Shown: positions 12,101 to 24,912 of the stretch, one piece after another
Layout of the letters: each line of letters opens with the position of its first letter
How positions within the stretch are numbered: the stretch's first letter is position 1
Assembly (NCBI GenBank): GCA_003864495.1
Contig: ML133420.1
Coordinates: 1,985,238 to 2,049,237 of the forward strand
From: Nemopilema nomurai
Taxonomy: Eukaryota; Cnidaria; Scyphozoa; Rhizostomeae; Rhizostomatidae
Direction of reading: 5' to 3'
Length of the DNA stretch: 64,000 bases
Translations under genes and position numbers: made by a program
The notes under the pieces: generated by a model
The model's database searches: none
Told to the model about the DNA's origin: nothing
What the model saw: the letters and a program-made list of their open reading frames with translations, nothing else

Positions 12101-15100
12101 ATAATAATAATGATTGCCAAATGTTTATCAAGCGCTACAAAGCTTTCTTATTTCGGTATATTGATACAGATCTTAAAGACCTTGTAAAAAGAGAAAAGTT
12201 CCAAAATAGAGTGAATGACCTTGAAAATGATCCAAAGAAAACAAAAACAGCCCCATGATCACATAAAAAAAAATAGGCAAACTGAGTAGAAAGGGATTTA
12301 AAAGATTGCCCATACTCACAATTTTCTCCACGGAAAGTGGTTTTGAAAGAAGCTTTCTTGAAGCATCTGTAACCTGCGAGGCATCATATGAGCCAATCAG
12401 AAAATCAGCTAATCGGGTCGACAGCCACTTCGGCTTCAAGCACGCGAACAGGCAGCTCCTTTGCCTTGCCCCGCTCTTAGCAAGACAGTCATTGACCATG
12501 TCAGACAGCATCGATGTGAACAGCCTACTGGCGGGACCGAACTCAAGGGACACCGATCTGACGTCATACATCTGACAACAATCAGCAGCAATTCGAGTCA
12601 GTCGAAAGACGAGTCCTCGCAGCACAACCTAGAAAAAATGCAGACGTTTAAGAGACTGGACAAACTTTTACTGATTTAATGCCAACTCCCAATTTGGAGA
12701 CTTCTGCGTGTATTAGCGCATCAAACTAAATGGTTTCTAATTGAAGGTCATGGAAAAGTAGACATTAAAACCAGAGGTAGCCTCATCAGAGCAATCACTC
12801 TCTTCAATATTGTGCTTCATTTTGGCAGAAGAGATACTTGCAAAGAACTTTTAACAGGAGTATTTAAACGTATGTGGAACTATCACCAAATCTCTATGGA
12901 AGTGTGAGGGATTACGGAGAGATGAAAACCAACGAAAAATGCAAAGTACCAATTGAGGGACATCGTGTGGAACTTTGAGGAGCTCCAGCGCGAGCATTAT
13001 TAGTTTGACTGTCATCGCACCACTTCCGGTTGCTGTCTCGTTGCTCCAGAGCATTTGGCCAAACAGAGGCCGCTGTCTCGATTTCATTCTTTTATTGTCG
13101 ATCTGACACGAGCTAATCCTGCAGAAAAAATAGCAACATGTCTAGCATCCTAACCTAGTCAATCTAAGGCACATCTTGAGCTAAATGATACTGTATCAAG
13201 TCGCAGCACAACGCATGAACATTTGGTCGTGATGTGGCAGATTGCGTCGGCCTAATTGAAAGCTATTCATTGCCGGCATATCCAACATGTTCTAATGAAA
13301 CTTTCCATTTTTTATATTAAATGAAATTATTCAAGTTTTATACCGGTCAATCAGCAAAAACAGTAATTAGTGCTGAGGAACCTGTGGCACGACGTGGCAC
13401 AAAAAACTTTCGTTACGTTTACTACGGTAAAACCTTACAGTTCAAGGAGGCAATGCTTCGATGCTGTCGTATCACAAAAAAATAGGACGATAAGAAGGGC
13501 TTTGGGAGAGCTTATGGTTTGTTAGGTAAGAGGTGCTAAAGAATATTATTAAGCTTTGGCTAAAACACTAGGTAGGGCCACACTAGAGTGTGCAGAAAGT
13601 GTAAATGACACTTCTATATCGTAATTGCCGGAATCAAAATAGGCTATCGCATGCTCTTGATTAGTAAGAAAAGATCGGCGTGCATCTATAGTTGCAGTAC
13701 ATTCAATTGCTAAGTCGTTGACCATCTCTCAAAAGACTGACGTCTAGCACGAGTAACCTTGCGCGAGTCAATTAAGCCTCAAGATGCCACTGAGGCAAGT
13801 TAATGAAAAGAGCCTAGATACAAAGTAATTGAGTTTTCAGTAAATAAGCGGTTGTCGATCCCTTAGGATTTTTGATGCATGAAGCATGATCATGAAGAAT
13901 GACTTACTCTTTGGTGTGGAAGATGAAGTCAGTCTCCATAACAGCTACAATGAATTTAATCAAATCCAGAAGTGTTTGTTTCCTATGAGATGAAAAAAAG
14001 CCGGGATCCAGCTAAGAATGACCATATACAAAGAAAGATAGACAACTAGGCATATTAAAACAGAACCAGTATAAGCAAGCTTTCAGCTGACTATAAAGAA
14101 ACGTATATGAAGCTAATACCATCGCCACTACCTCGCTGTTTTCTTTACCAGTTTCAGTGACATTCCAGTTTTGAATTTTTTAGACATAAATAACAGCTGG
14201 CAAAATCTGCGCCAATCTTTCTCCAGAAAAATGAAATAGCGGTCGATGGAGTAAGCTATGGATATATTCGTTTATGTTTAGCAAAGGCGGATACAGGTCT
14301 TGAAGGAAGTGAACCAGAAATGTTATGGCGTACCTCATATTCTCCTCTGGCTTGTTTTCACATACAATTGATTGAAAATCCCTAAAACGTAAAAATGAAT
14401 TTGATTTCAAGATGCCTCTATACTGCTAGTAGATTGTATTCACATATAGGTCAAGTTCATGTTTTGTAATGGAGAAGGAACAAGACTGGTTTCGGAAAAA
14501 AATATGAAGTACAGTACTGGTCAAAATAAGTTAAATGACGTTTTATCTTCGCCTTTCCAAGAGAAATACTATCTAACGCGTAAAATGTACAAAAGCCAAG
14601 GTACGGCACCTCAAAATGAACTCAGCAAATGCCGTCAAATCGCAAAGCATTAATTAAGGCTGCATTGGGTAGTAGAAAAGGTAAGAAAAATAATATAAAG
14701 TAACGATAAAATAGCATATCGACTGGAGTATATTCGTTTAAGGTAGTCGAAATAACTCAGAAATCGACCAAGATTTCAAGCAAAATAAAAACGACCTAAA
14801 GGGTTTGCGACTGCGTTTAAGGGTCCTTCCAGCATTAAAGATCAATAGCAATAAGAACATTTCAAAACAGTCTATTCACCTAAATGCGCTCATGATGTAT
14901 TCGAACCCTTGCGAAACATCCTCCACTTGTCCGTTATCGTCACAGGACGCTGCGAAGGCGGACAAATAAACGTGCGGCACACACTGAGGTGGGTGCAACA
15001 GGAGGCACCGGTTCAGCAAGGAGCGTATCCCATTGGCCAGGGGGACGTCCATTCCTGCTACTTGTTTCTGAGGAAAAATGAACGGGATAATGTTATTACA

Positions 15101-18100
15101 GGAAATAAGTTTTGTATATGGAACTTCATTGGTTTTAGCTTATCTGGTACTCATGTTGTAGTTGTTGGTAGTCGTGTTCGAACCACGTTTACGTTGTAGG
15201 CCCGATGGGATATAGCCTTAGACCCAGTTTACACGAGAATCAAACGGAACGGTTCCGTACAGCTAGGCCTTGCGTTCACACAAGAAATGTTGGAACCGCC
15301 CCATCCTGAACATTTTCATGATCATCTGGCTCCGCTAGCGAAGTCTCTTAGTCTGGAACATCTCCGTTTGGCACTAGTGTAAACGGCCAGAGTCAATGGA
15401 ACCGGGCCAAAGGGAACAGAAAGGAAACGAGGCTTTATTTATTTAGTTCAATCAATTGGAGGCTTATTAGAATGGGGGCTGATACCTTTGCTGGCAATTT
15501 TCCTCGTGATAAATATTGAATAATACTGATTTGTTGGCAAATGGTTACACACAACATGATACACAAAAGAAAGAAAAGTTTATACTCGACATCAGGGTCA
15601 TGATGCTGTTTATGAAAATCAATAGTTTATTAAAAATATAAAGACTGTTAGGTTCGCGACATCAGAGAAAGATGCCCTTGCACTCAAAAGTTGGCAAAAT
15701 AACTAACTAAGGGCATCAAATAAATGCTACTCTTTAGCACTGCTACATTCTTGAGTCGCAGCACTGATACCAGAACGTCGCCAATTCTCGTGAATTAAGC
15801 AGTTTGAGATGCCACCTACACGTTGTAATTCCATGAGAGTGCGGATCAGTCTCGGAGGCAAGTGACAGGTCGGCGTCAAATACGTGGACATCATGCTGAC
15901 AGCTGAATGGTAGTGCTCCTCTTCCAAACACCCGTCCACCAAATCCGCCCCGTTCCTATGCAACGGGTGTCGCCGCAGCGTCTAGAAAACAAACGAATTA
16001 CAGATTATTTCTTCGTTACAGGTTTTACATCGTTCTAGTCCGGTTTTTACCACGGGAAACAACATGCAGTGCATACAAGACGTGCTCTATTCTTGGAGGC
16101 AACCCTGGCAAACATGTTGCATAGAGTTGATAGACAATGGATCAATGTTGTTAGCATTCTTTCATAAAGATGTTGTCTTTCAAATCGAGAACGCTTACCA
16201 GGAAGGAATATCATTAAGTATCCAGAACAGTAAAAACCTTTCTTTCATTCTACGCATTTAAAGCATTAAAAAGACGCTCTCGTTAATCCGACAGCCAGTT
16301 TCGCCCTATAACCTATGAACAAATGTTTAACAATTCGACTGAAAGAAATACTCTGGTGGCCGTTGGTCAACCACGGAGATTTCTTCCATACCTCGGCAAA
16401 TGTTTGCAGTTGCTGAAAGGTGCTTGGGCAGCAGATCACTGGCTCGATGTTGATGCAAGTTCTGTCAGCCTACAAGAAGAGGAGAAAGCACTGCAAAATC
16501 GGGACACGATTCACGCAAACTCAGGAGAATGATCTGACACGATGCCATGTATTGCACTCTGACGGTATCCTAGATAGGTCCGTTTTCCAGGCTCCGAGCT
16601 GTACCCATAAATCAACATCAACATTATTATTATCATCATAAAAATATATTCAGTTTATGCCCTGAGCCGGGGTTAGCCGTAATACATCTACAATTCAAAC
16701 ATACCACCAGTTGAGGTACGTGAAACGTGATGGGCCTCCATATGCCACCAGTGGTCGAGCGAGAGCCCCATTAAAACATAAGAAAAATTTGCAATTTAAC
16801 TCCTAAATGGAAATAGATCACAACACAACAGCAGTAAGCAGATGGTAACTGCATCAGTTAGATATGATTACGGGCATGTCTCATGCATGTTACTTTAGCT
16901 ACCGGATTCTTTTTAATCGCAGGTTACATACGACATCCACTTTCTCTTCCCCCACTTTCCCTTTTCTTACCCCCCCCCCCCCCTCCCAATCAATCATTTT
17001 ATGGTTCTTACCAATTTTGGTTTCTTGGAAGGAGATTCGACAGCTTCGGTATCACCACTTGTCTCTTTAAGACCAGCTGATCGTGTCTTCGGGCCGGAAT
17101 TATCGAGCAGAAATGATATATCAATGTCCATTGTTTTGCGCTTTCTGGCCTTCGTATTGGTCTTTGCTGCGGCTTCATTTTGACACTGTTGCAATTCTTT
17201 TTTCTCTTTTTCGTCAACCTTTGTGTCCCGTTTTTGCCTGCCTTCTAAATTACCTGTTGATCCACACTTGTTAGGCGTCATATTCCCTGGCTTGGGGAAA
17301 GGCAATGGCAAATGCTTGCCTTTTTTGTCACCTTCTGACGACAAAGCATGTGCGGCCGTAGTGTCCGGGTATTTGCAACACACCAAGGCATTCGAAGGTC
17401 CATTAACTTTTTCTTCAGACACAGCCTTCCTGGGGGACTTTTTGGGTGCAGCTGCTTTATTGCTGATATCAGGTTTAATAACGTCACTATACTGACCACT
17501 TTCAAGGTCTACAATTTCGATGATACGAGTGTCTCTTACAGACCCAGCTAAACACGAGGAACGACCAATGCTGGTTGAAACTTTATTCTTCTTAGAAGCA
17601 TTTCCTACACCATTAATGGTTGCATTCGTTTGATTTTGAAAAGACACTTTCTGCTTCCCTGTAATCCTTGTAGGAGACAAACTACATGAACTTTTCATTC
17701 TTGCCTGAGAGTTCGAAAGTGCTTTGCTGCCAAAAATGTCTTTTCTAACACAACGATTATTCACATTCAAACCTTCCCGTGGAGCTTTGAGTAAAGGTGT
17801 TTTGCTCTCAGGGTTGGAATAGATAATTGGATTGGAATAGATAATTGGATCCGAAAGAAAACCATCTGTTGAAGACAGTTTCATATTCTTGTCAGCAACC
17901 TTTTGAACTTTGACAAAAAAGTCCTTCAACATGGTCTGCTTTTTGGCTCGCCTTTTTGCAGAACTTGTCGCATTATTGTTAGCTGACCTTGTGATGTCCT
18001 TGCATTCTAGACTACTTGAAGAACTTAAGCAGCTACTGTTCATGTTTGATATAGGAGTTCCAATTTCTTGCTTAGGGGTAGTGTTTTCAGTTTCAGTTGA

Positions 18101-21100
18101 TAGTTTCTTGTCTGTTTCTGAAACAATGAGACGCCCTGGAAGGCAATAATAAACAGCATTTAAGCAAAATAAATTTTTGAAAAAGCACTTTACAGGTTAC
18201 AAGCAGTGTATTAACAGAAGGTCACAAAATGAAACAAAACAAATACTTTCATGAAGCATTTCATGCTCCTTTGCAAAAGTTTAAACTCCGTGTTATTGTT
18301 TTTGTTCCATTTTGTTTTGTTTATTTTTCAATCTTTTTGTTAAATTTCGTTTTCAACCTAGGGGATGTTCTCTTCTCAATTAGTTTACCTACTGAGAGAA
18401 GTCCTCCTTTTAAGAAATTCTCTGCATACAATGTCCTATATGAATTTCATTAGTATCTCTTAGTGTAATTTGCAATATATTTTGTTATTATGTTAGTTTC
18501 TATTTTTAATATAATTTCCTTAGTAGTTTCGTTGCAATCATTTATTTAAACTGCATTTTCATGTAGTGTAATTTTAAAGTGAAATGAAATCTTCAGTTGA
18601 TGTGTATAGCATATCAATAGCAAATGAACACAGATAACATGATATGGTTGATCACTATACAGATAATTACCTTGATAATAAAATTTATCAAGTCCTCACA
18701 GCACATCATAGGCACCTTGGCTCTTTTCAGCATAAGAAAGCTCCTTTTGCTATTATTGTCATCATATATTGCCAATTTAATTTTTGCTAGGTCATTTCCA
18801 GAGAAAGGTGGTTTCCAGTTAGCAACATTTCCCCCACCAGCCTCTATAAGCCTGCAAAGAACAGTGTTGACATTACGGAAACCATTCAGTGTACATATTT
18901 AAGACAAATTGTACATTTTAACACAGTGTACATGAAAGGAAATATACAACAAGAAAGGATCCCTATGTTCAAAGACTAAAAAAGACCATATAAAAATTGA
19001 CTTTTATGTGGTCTCTCTCCTAAAATGTCCCATGATCCATGACATCTCACTGTTTATATTTTGGAAATTCACTCAGTTTTTCATAAATTTTTTTGGATTG
19101 TCTGATCATAATTGATATTGTATGGGAAATTGGCATATGGCCAGATGATTAGATGGTGATCCCCCTGCCAAACATACCAGAAAGTTGGAGCTGGATATTT
19201 TTGCAGTTTAAATGGGAACAATTTGATTTTGTGCATGGTTTGGCTATTCTTACAATGAAAAATTTATTCAGAAAGTTGGAAAAAGGATGGGAGACCAATC
19301 CTTGTGGAAGGCTCATAGAGATTTTGGAGTTCCACAAAATCGGATTTGGCTTTTCCGAAAACTCTATAATGAAGGGACTGGTGTGGTCAGATTTAAAAAG
19401 CAGAACACAGATCCCTTCAGGCTTGAAAAAGGGGGGCATCAAGGATGCTTGATCTCCCCTTCATTACTCAATGGGGTCAGAGAACATATCAGAGAGAGAT
19501 GAAGTCACAGATAAAAGGCCAAATGGGTAAAGTTATATGCAGCAGAGCAGTTTGGAATGCAAGATGAGCTCATCAAGGATGTAGCTTAAGAGTGCGTAAG
19601 AAAAACCATAGGAGTACTAGTAGTAGAGTATTGCTAGAAATGGTAAAGAGAAGGAAACAAGAAAAACAATCATTGAAGCAAGAGGTGACAGTTTGGTAGC
19701 AAAAACCATTGAAGTCTGTGTAAGAAGAGGAGGGACAAGAACAGAATGGATAGATAACATCAGAGCATGGAGAAAAGGAATGGAAAAAGCCAAACTGACA
19801 TTGGTCATGAAAAAGTACCCATGGCCCCTTAGAGGAATAATGGCAGGCTTAACTGATCTGTCAAATTGTCTGTATTAAATAGACAATGTATGCTGTTCAC
19901 TCTTGCTCACCAAATATGATTGCTTCCAGAAATCATTAGTGTAAAGAAAGTCATACAAGCACTAGGCTACTCTCATAGGCTATATCGCACAAAAAAGCTT
20001 CACAGATTTTCCAAACAACTGAGAAAAGAGTCTTGTATATACCATATTTAAAACTTTAAAAGTACAAACATATGAGGAAAAACCTTTAGCCAGCAGACTG
20101 CAAGCTACCTCTATACTGTGACTATGTAAATAAAAAAGACTATTTAAGAGCATGCAAACATGCTGAGCTTTTTACTACAGATAAACCCAAGCACTAACCA
20201 TTTAAAGAAATTATTAAATATAGATATTATTACAAACCTCTTGTAGCTTTCCTTCTTTGCAAATGAAGAGAAGACAAGTAGGAAACTGCAATTATGAAAT
20301 ATTCCTTTCTGATACTTCAGAGCCTTCCTGCATTTCACAGGCAAAGAATACAAGTCTCTTAAAGGTGATTCTGTCTCACACTGTTCTACTTTCCACTCAA
20401 ATTTTTGTTCATCAAGCCACTCTCGCTTCTTTACGCTCTCTATAATGTAGGCTTGTGGTAAAAGCCATTTGCCTGAAACAGAAACAAGAGACATCAAAGG
20501 CTGTGGTAAAAAAAATTTGAATGAAAAAGCTGGTGGCCTTTTAATCCTCATTTCAAGTTTGAACAAAAATAAAACATTTCATTTATATTGATTAAAAGAC
20601 AACTGCAAAACATCTACATAAACATGGCTCTTACCAGAAACACATCCACAAATAAATTTCTCCCCTCTTGATGGTGCTTTGCATATAATATGGGTGGCAA
20701 AAGGTGTGAAGTTCTGCAGAAAAAGACAATGCCAAGTATTATTTGAAGTTTCGCTTTAATAAGTAATGTGATTCCTGTCCATATATAAATTGGTATTATA
20801 AAAAGAAGCTTAAGCACCCAAAGAGACAGTTCAGTGAATTTGCTTCACTTTACTGGAGTAGTCAATAGGTGAAATTATAGCTATATATTATAATTACTGT
20901 AGTAATGGCTTAAGTTGATTATCTTGCCATGATTTGAAAAAGGCAATCCAAAACAGCCCTTAAAATAGGTAACTAGTTAACTAGCCAAGTCATCGAGCAA
21001 GCTTTAAATCAAAAGATCAATTGGTTGACTTCTTAGCATGCATTATTAGGAACTGATAAGAGGGGTCTAAAACAAATCTGATTTGGTTAGGCTTGTCTTT

Positions 21101-21535
21101 GATCATTAGTAGATTTTCATAGGCTGGCTATTGCAATATTGCAATGTCAGTAGAAATTAATTTTCCCTTCAATTCACCCCTAGACATCAACACACCACAA
21201 CCCCAACGAGGCAGGCGTAGATGACAGTAATCAAGTAGGCATTTCACCGTATGTTGCCAACTATAGATTGATATTTAATCAAACATTGCATTAAAATCAA
21301 GGGCCTAAATGTTAGACTACAGCTACAATTCTAGGAAGAACAAAATCAGTGAAGAAGCTATACTTACAGAGCTCTCGTAAATGATTCCACCAAGACTGCG
21401 GACCTTTTCAGCGAGGGATTTTCTCTCTTCTGCGCTGAAATTTGACAGCAAAATCTTGGGTCGCTTTCTCAACAAGTGCTCCGGCATGGCTTTCCCGCTC
21501 CAAAGTTTGGCGCCGTTCTCGTGGGAGTTGTGCAT
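9192..21535 (-). CDS. SLF1: SMC5-SMC6 complex localization factor 1 (SLF1/ANKRD32) orthologue, complete or nearly so
   Basis: SLF1 works with RAD18 and SLF2 to bring SMC5/6 to stalled forks and DNA lesions. Seventeen exons: 21368-21535, 20635-20713, 20238-20472, 18671-18851, 17012-18135, 16392-16469, 15816-15981, 14880-15054, 14334-14381, 13908-13982, 12887-13076, 12320-12628, 11828-11937, 11370-11446, 10795-10965, 10189-10290, 9192-9532. About 1,200 residues (human about 1,058). Exons 1-4 form tandem BRCT domains (RKRPKILLSNF, GKWLLPQAYII, LIEAGGGNVANWKPPF, CCEDLINFII). Exon 5 is a long disordered basic region with a PIP-box. The middle exons match the conserved helical region (LVDGCLEEEHYHSAV; LLHPPQCVPHVYLSAF; LSKPLSVEKI). 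Exons 15-17 are ankyrin repeats (GENQLHVACIKG, DNAGWTALHEASNHG, GFSALHDAA). All phases join except exon 4 to 5, where the best donor (AAG/GTAATT) is one base out. A start at 21535 was chosen as the first Met before the first BRCT. Confidence 0.9.
10189..10965 (-). other. SLF1 ankyrin repeats resembling the TONSL/BARD1 histone-H4 reader
   Basis: Exons 10795-10965 and 10189-10290 encode two and a half ankyrin repeats: DNAGWTALHEASNHGHDACV, then NGFSALHDAAANNRFEVAKLL. The W, HE and N of the first, and the HD of the second, fall where TONSL uses W563, H567, E568, N571 and D604 to grip the H4 tail unmethylated at K20. Conservation of position is seen; binding is inferred. Confidence 0.6.
15227..15384. 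mobile_element. MITE-like element with imperfect terminal inverted repeats
   Basis: The left end GTTTACACGAGAATCAAACG and the reverse complement of the right end (GTTTACACTAGTGCCAAACG) match over most of about 22 bases. The 158-bp interior has no coding capacity. It sits in the SLF1 intron between the exons at 15816-15981 and 14880-15054. A clear target-site duplication was not seen, so the class is uncertain. Confidence 0.5.
17915..17938 (-). other. PIP-box (PCNA-interacting peptide) coding segment in SLF1
   Basis: The minus strand reads Q-T-M-L-K-D-F-F, an exact match to the consensus Qxx(L/I/M)xx(F/Y)(F/Y), directly preceded by the basic run KRRAKK. It lies in the disordered region between the BRCT and helical domains, about residue 265. 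The position-5/6 residues are K-D and not T-D, so it is not a perfect CRL4-Cdt2 PIP degron. Confidence 0.7.
19180..19880 (+). mobile_element. Decayed non-LTR retrotransposon (LINE) fragment, reverse transcriptase part
   Basis: In one frame (about 19287-19502) the plus strand reads HRDFGVPQNRIWLFRKLYNE, then GTGVVRF and EKGGHQGCLISPSLLNGV. This is the fingers/palm stretch of LINE reverse transcriptases, where RQGCxxSPxLFN is usual. Farther on (about 19725-19810) RGGTRTEWIDNIRAWRKGME resembles the C-terminal segment of such ORF2 proteins. The YxDD motif is missing and frames shift, so it is dead. It is inserted in the SLF1 intron between exons 3 and 4, in the opposite orientation. Confidence 0.75.
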
Positions 21536-24500
21536 CCTTCACAGTGTCAATAGCCAGTGCTTCGCAATTCTGATACTTTTTTGTTTAAAATGACCAAGAA
21601 ACCAGAGAGTTCTCCATTTCGAGTTTTACCAAAACTTTTCATTAAACATAAAAGCTCGATTTAAAAAGGCCTTCCTGGCAGCAGTATGTTTGTGAAATTT
21701 AAACGCAAGATGTCAAAATGCAGCTTCGCATGCATTACAATGGCCGACCGATCAACAATCGTTCCGTTGACGCCTGACCTTTGCTGGGGGTAATCGAATT
21801 CGATTGAATTCCGTCAACGCCAATTGTAATTGCTAATTGCTTGAGAATGCAAAACTCCTTCGCGAATACCTGACACTTCCGACATCCGCTCACGCAAAAA
21901 AAATCATTTGATGAAGGTCTTGCATCTGAGTGCCGACTAGAGGGTTTCTACACATTTTTTTAAAAAAATGAAGTCTATAAGAATATAGTGGCTCAAAATT
22001 TTCTTCCAAAACAAAACAAATGTCACTTTGACGTTTATTTATATCTTTAAATACATATATATAATTCCTAATTCCAGATAATTCCATGAGAACCGACGAT
22101 GAGTTTTTTATTCTACCCTTTGTAATGTGTTAGGGTTTTGTTGCGTGCAGTGTCTCTGATTGATCTTAATCTTGTTAACAAGTATGTATTGTCTTATGTT
22201 AATATGTTGTTTCCGTTGTTGTGATCCCGTTCATTGTTGTAGAGTGACGTATTACTGTTGATTGTCGTCTCCAATTATATTTATTGTGTTTCGCGACCAT
22301 TAGTCAGTCTTGTTTGAAATCGATTGGAAATACGTTGTTCTGTTACTACGCTGTTGTCTTACTTGGCCTTCGGGCCTAAGCATGCCATCTTCCTCCACGC
22401 TACCAAAGAACCCAGTTTCGTTACACCTTACCAATAGCCCGCTAGATCAAAGTTTTATCATTTCAGCTCTCTTGTTATTTTGAATCTGAAGCCAGGTTGA
22501 ATTGCTTCTAGTGATGTGATTTTTGTTCTTCATTTAGTACACCGTTATAAAAGAAACTCATTGATGGTTGACAATATTTGGGAGGGGGACCCCAGCCCCC
22601 AAGGTCTGGAGGGGCCAGATTGATGCCTACCTTCATGAGAAGAACGCCCTCAAACGTTGCATGACAGATTGTAGCAACCTTATAATCAATTAAAAAGTTA
22701 GGTGACAGTACATTTTGTCTACAAAACATGAAAATAAAAATTGACAGAAAATAAACTGACCAGCAGATAAACAATGCGAGCTCTTACTTATCCTGCAAAA
22801 AACCGTTTTTGGGAGATCCTGCAAATGATCTTTAGATTGGTTGTTTAATCTCCGCATGATTGCCAGCTTTTAGGACCAGACTATAAGCAATTTATATTCT
22901 AGAATTGAAGGGCATTGCCCCCCTGCCCCCTTCAAAGGACACAGTTCCAAGATGTGGCGGTGGTGACGTAAGAGCATTGATATAAAATGGTAGAAAAACA
23001 CAATAAAATTGGTTTAGCTTCATTCTCTTGTAGTAGATTATCAGAAACAGCCTTTCTCGTGAGCTGTTGATAAATCATTGAGTAACAGAAGTCGTCATAA
23101 ATCAACATTTAAATTATCTATTTGTCAACGCGGTAAAAAACTAGTCTGAAAAGAGTTCAACATCAATAATAAAATGATCAGCCCATTAAAATAGTCTATA
23201 ATAATTTAGTGTTGATTACAAATCTATACAGAAAGATAATAGGCCACGAATATTTTCCAGTCATTTTTTATGGTACAGTGGATATCCAAATCATAGAGGT
23301 AGATTGCTACTTGACTAGAAGGAGGTGGGACTACATTGGGGGAAATGGCGCAAATACGGGGATCAAAGACAACCGTCCAGATTTATCGTAGATTCATTCT
23401 TGATCTCTGGAAACCGAATAACGAATACAGGGACTACAAGAATTTCTAAGCAAACAGGTTGAACAGCTTAAAACCACGCCCAAGCAAAATTGATTACAAA
23501 GCTAGTACAAGTACCATAGTGGATGGGGCAGATTGCCTAGGAGAACTGAGTGGGTAAACAATCTTCTATGTACTCTGCATTCTCAAACGGGACCCTGTGT
23601 AAATTTTACTCAGAGATAACGGTATTTTCGGTCTTACAGAACAATCAGCAGAACGTTACCACGATATAACTACAGCACAATAAGAGAATACTACATCCTG
23701 CAATTTTATACGATACTGTCGATTCACCAAACAGGGAAGGAAGAACGAATTCATCTAAAGGAGGAACTAAAGTATTCATTATCATCATGTTTTAAAGATG
23801 AACAGGATATAAAGGACGATGTGACAATAAGGGAAAAGCAACACACACCAAAGGACACGCTGAAACATTGGTAAACATCGAACAAGTTAATACTGGGAAC
23901 ATCAATATTAAATATTACGATAAATAAAACTTGATACTTCAATTCTATTGCTTTAGGGTTGATGTGTGTTCTTGGGAGAAGAATAGACGAATATTCGTTA
24001 TCTGTTGTGTTTATATGTTTGTCAAACAGTGCAACTTGGCTGCAACTGATTTGCCACTTTCCAGACTCCGGTTCCCCATGTTCGTCTAGACAAAAGGACG
24101 CTCACTGCCTCGTTGGCATTTCAAACTGCTCCAAAACGAGTCTCAGGCATTTCTTGACCAAGTTGGAGATGCGTGTCTTTTAGAATTTAAAATGTCTAAA
24201 AAGAGGAAAGTCGTCATTTTAAAACATGGAGAGAAGAGGATTTTTTGCATTTTTCTGTCAACTGTTGACAAATGGAGACATAGCTAACTACTTTACAGTC
24301 TAATGCTCTGGATATGCATAGGTCAACGTAGAAGGTGTGAAATATGTACCCAAAACCTTTCTCTCTAATACTTTTTCAATGCTTTTCGTGGTATTTGTTC
24401 AAGTAAATTATATCCATTACAGCAAGGAATTTAGGCTAGAGGCAAAATTTAACCAAAGGGCTCCTCTCTTGAAGAAAAAAAATAAAAATATAGATTGGTT

Positions 24501-24912
24501 TCTAAAAAGGGTTTTCAAGTAGAGGGTCTTTTTTTATAAAAATAATAAAAAACGTTAAGAAACTTGAAAGACGGGGGCAAGGATGTTAGAATGCATCAAA
24601 AGCCCATAGGCTGAGATGATTGAATTAATGATCGTGTTTCATCACTCGTGTGAGTACAAAAAGACGTACTACGATAATCACTCTTGCAAACACAGCCTGA
24701 CTTCTTTTTTAAAGTAAACTGATGTAGAGACCGCCTCCCTTTGCTGAAAATCTCACAAAACATTCAAATGCCAATTTGATTCTAGTCAGTGGTGCTTCTT
24801 GTCCTAAACTCCCCAAAACAAGAGAGACTAGGCGACCTACAAAAGAGTCACCCACACTGAAAAATACAGTTTCTTGTGTTACCTGAAAAGTACCTCCTAG
24901 ATATGAATTAGA
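21536..24912. other. Intergenic region between SLF1 5' end and CLIP 3' end
   Basis: No convincing exon was found apart from a minus-strand stretch near 23990-24100 that could be an alternative last CLIP exon (see findings). GC-rich blocks near 22576-22612 and 22911-22932, with long G or C runs, look like ends of dispersed repeats. The right part should contain the CLIP 3' UTR, and the left part the SLF1 promoter. Confidence 0.5.

Noticed and set aside
12055..12258. Plus-strand open frame with DINDNNND
   Set aside because: AT-rich low-complexity sequence in an SLF1 intron.
14186..14410. Longer version of SLF1 exon 9 running to a stop (QDLYPPLLN...)
   Set aside because: The donor AG/GTACGC at 14334 keeps phase with the next exon and matches the family alignment; the extension does not.
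15160..15200. Possible tRNA because of GTTCGAACC near 15177
   Set aside because: No acceptor stem, D-arm or anticodon arm can be paired around it.
20143..20445. Plus-strand open frames over SLF1 exon 3
   Set aside because: Shadow of the BRCT-coding exon on the minus strand.
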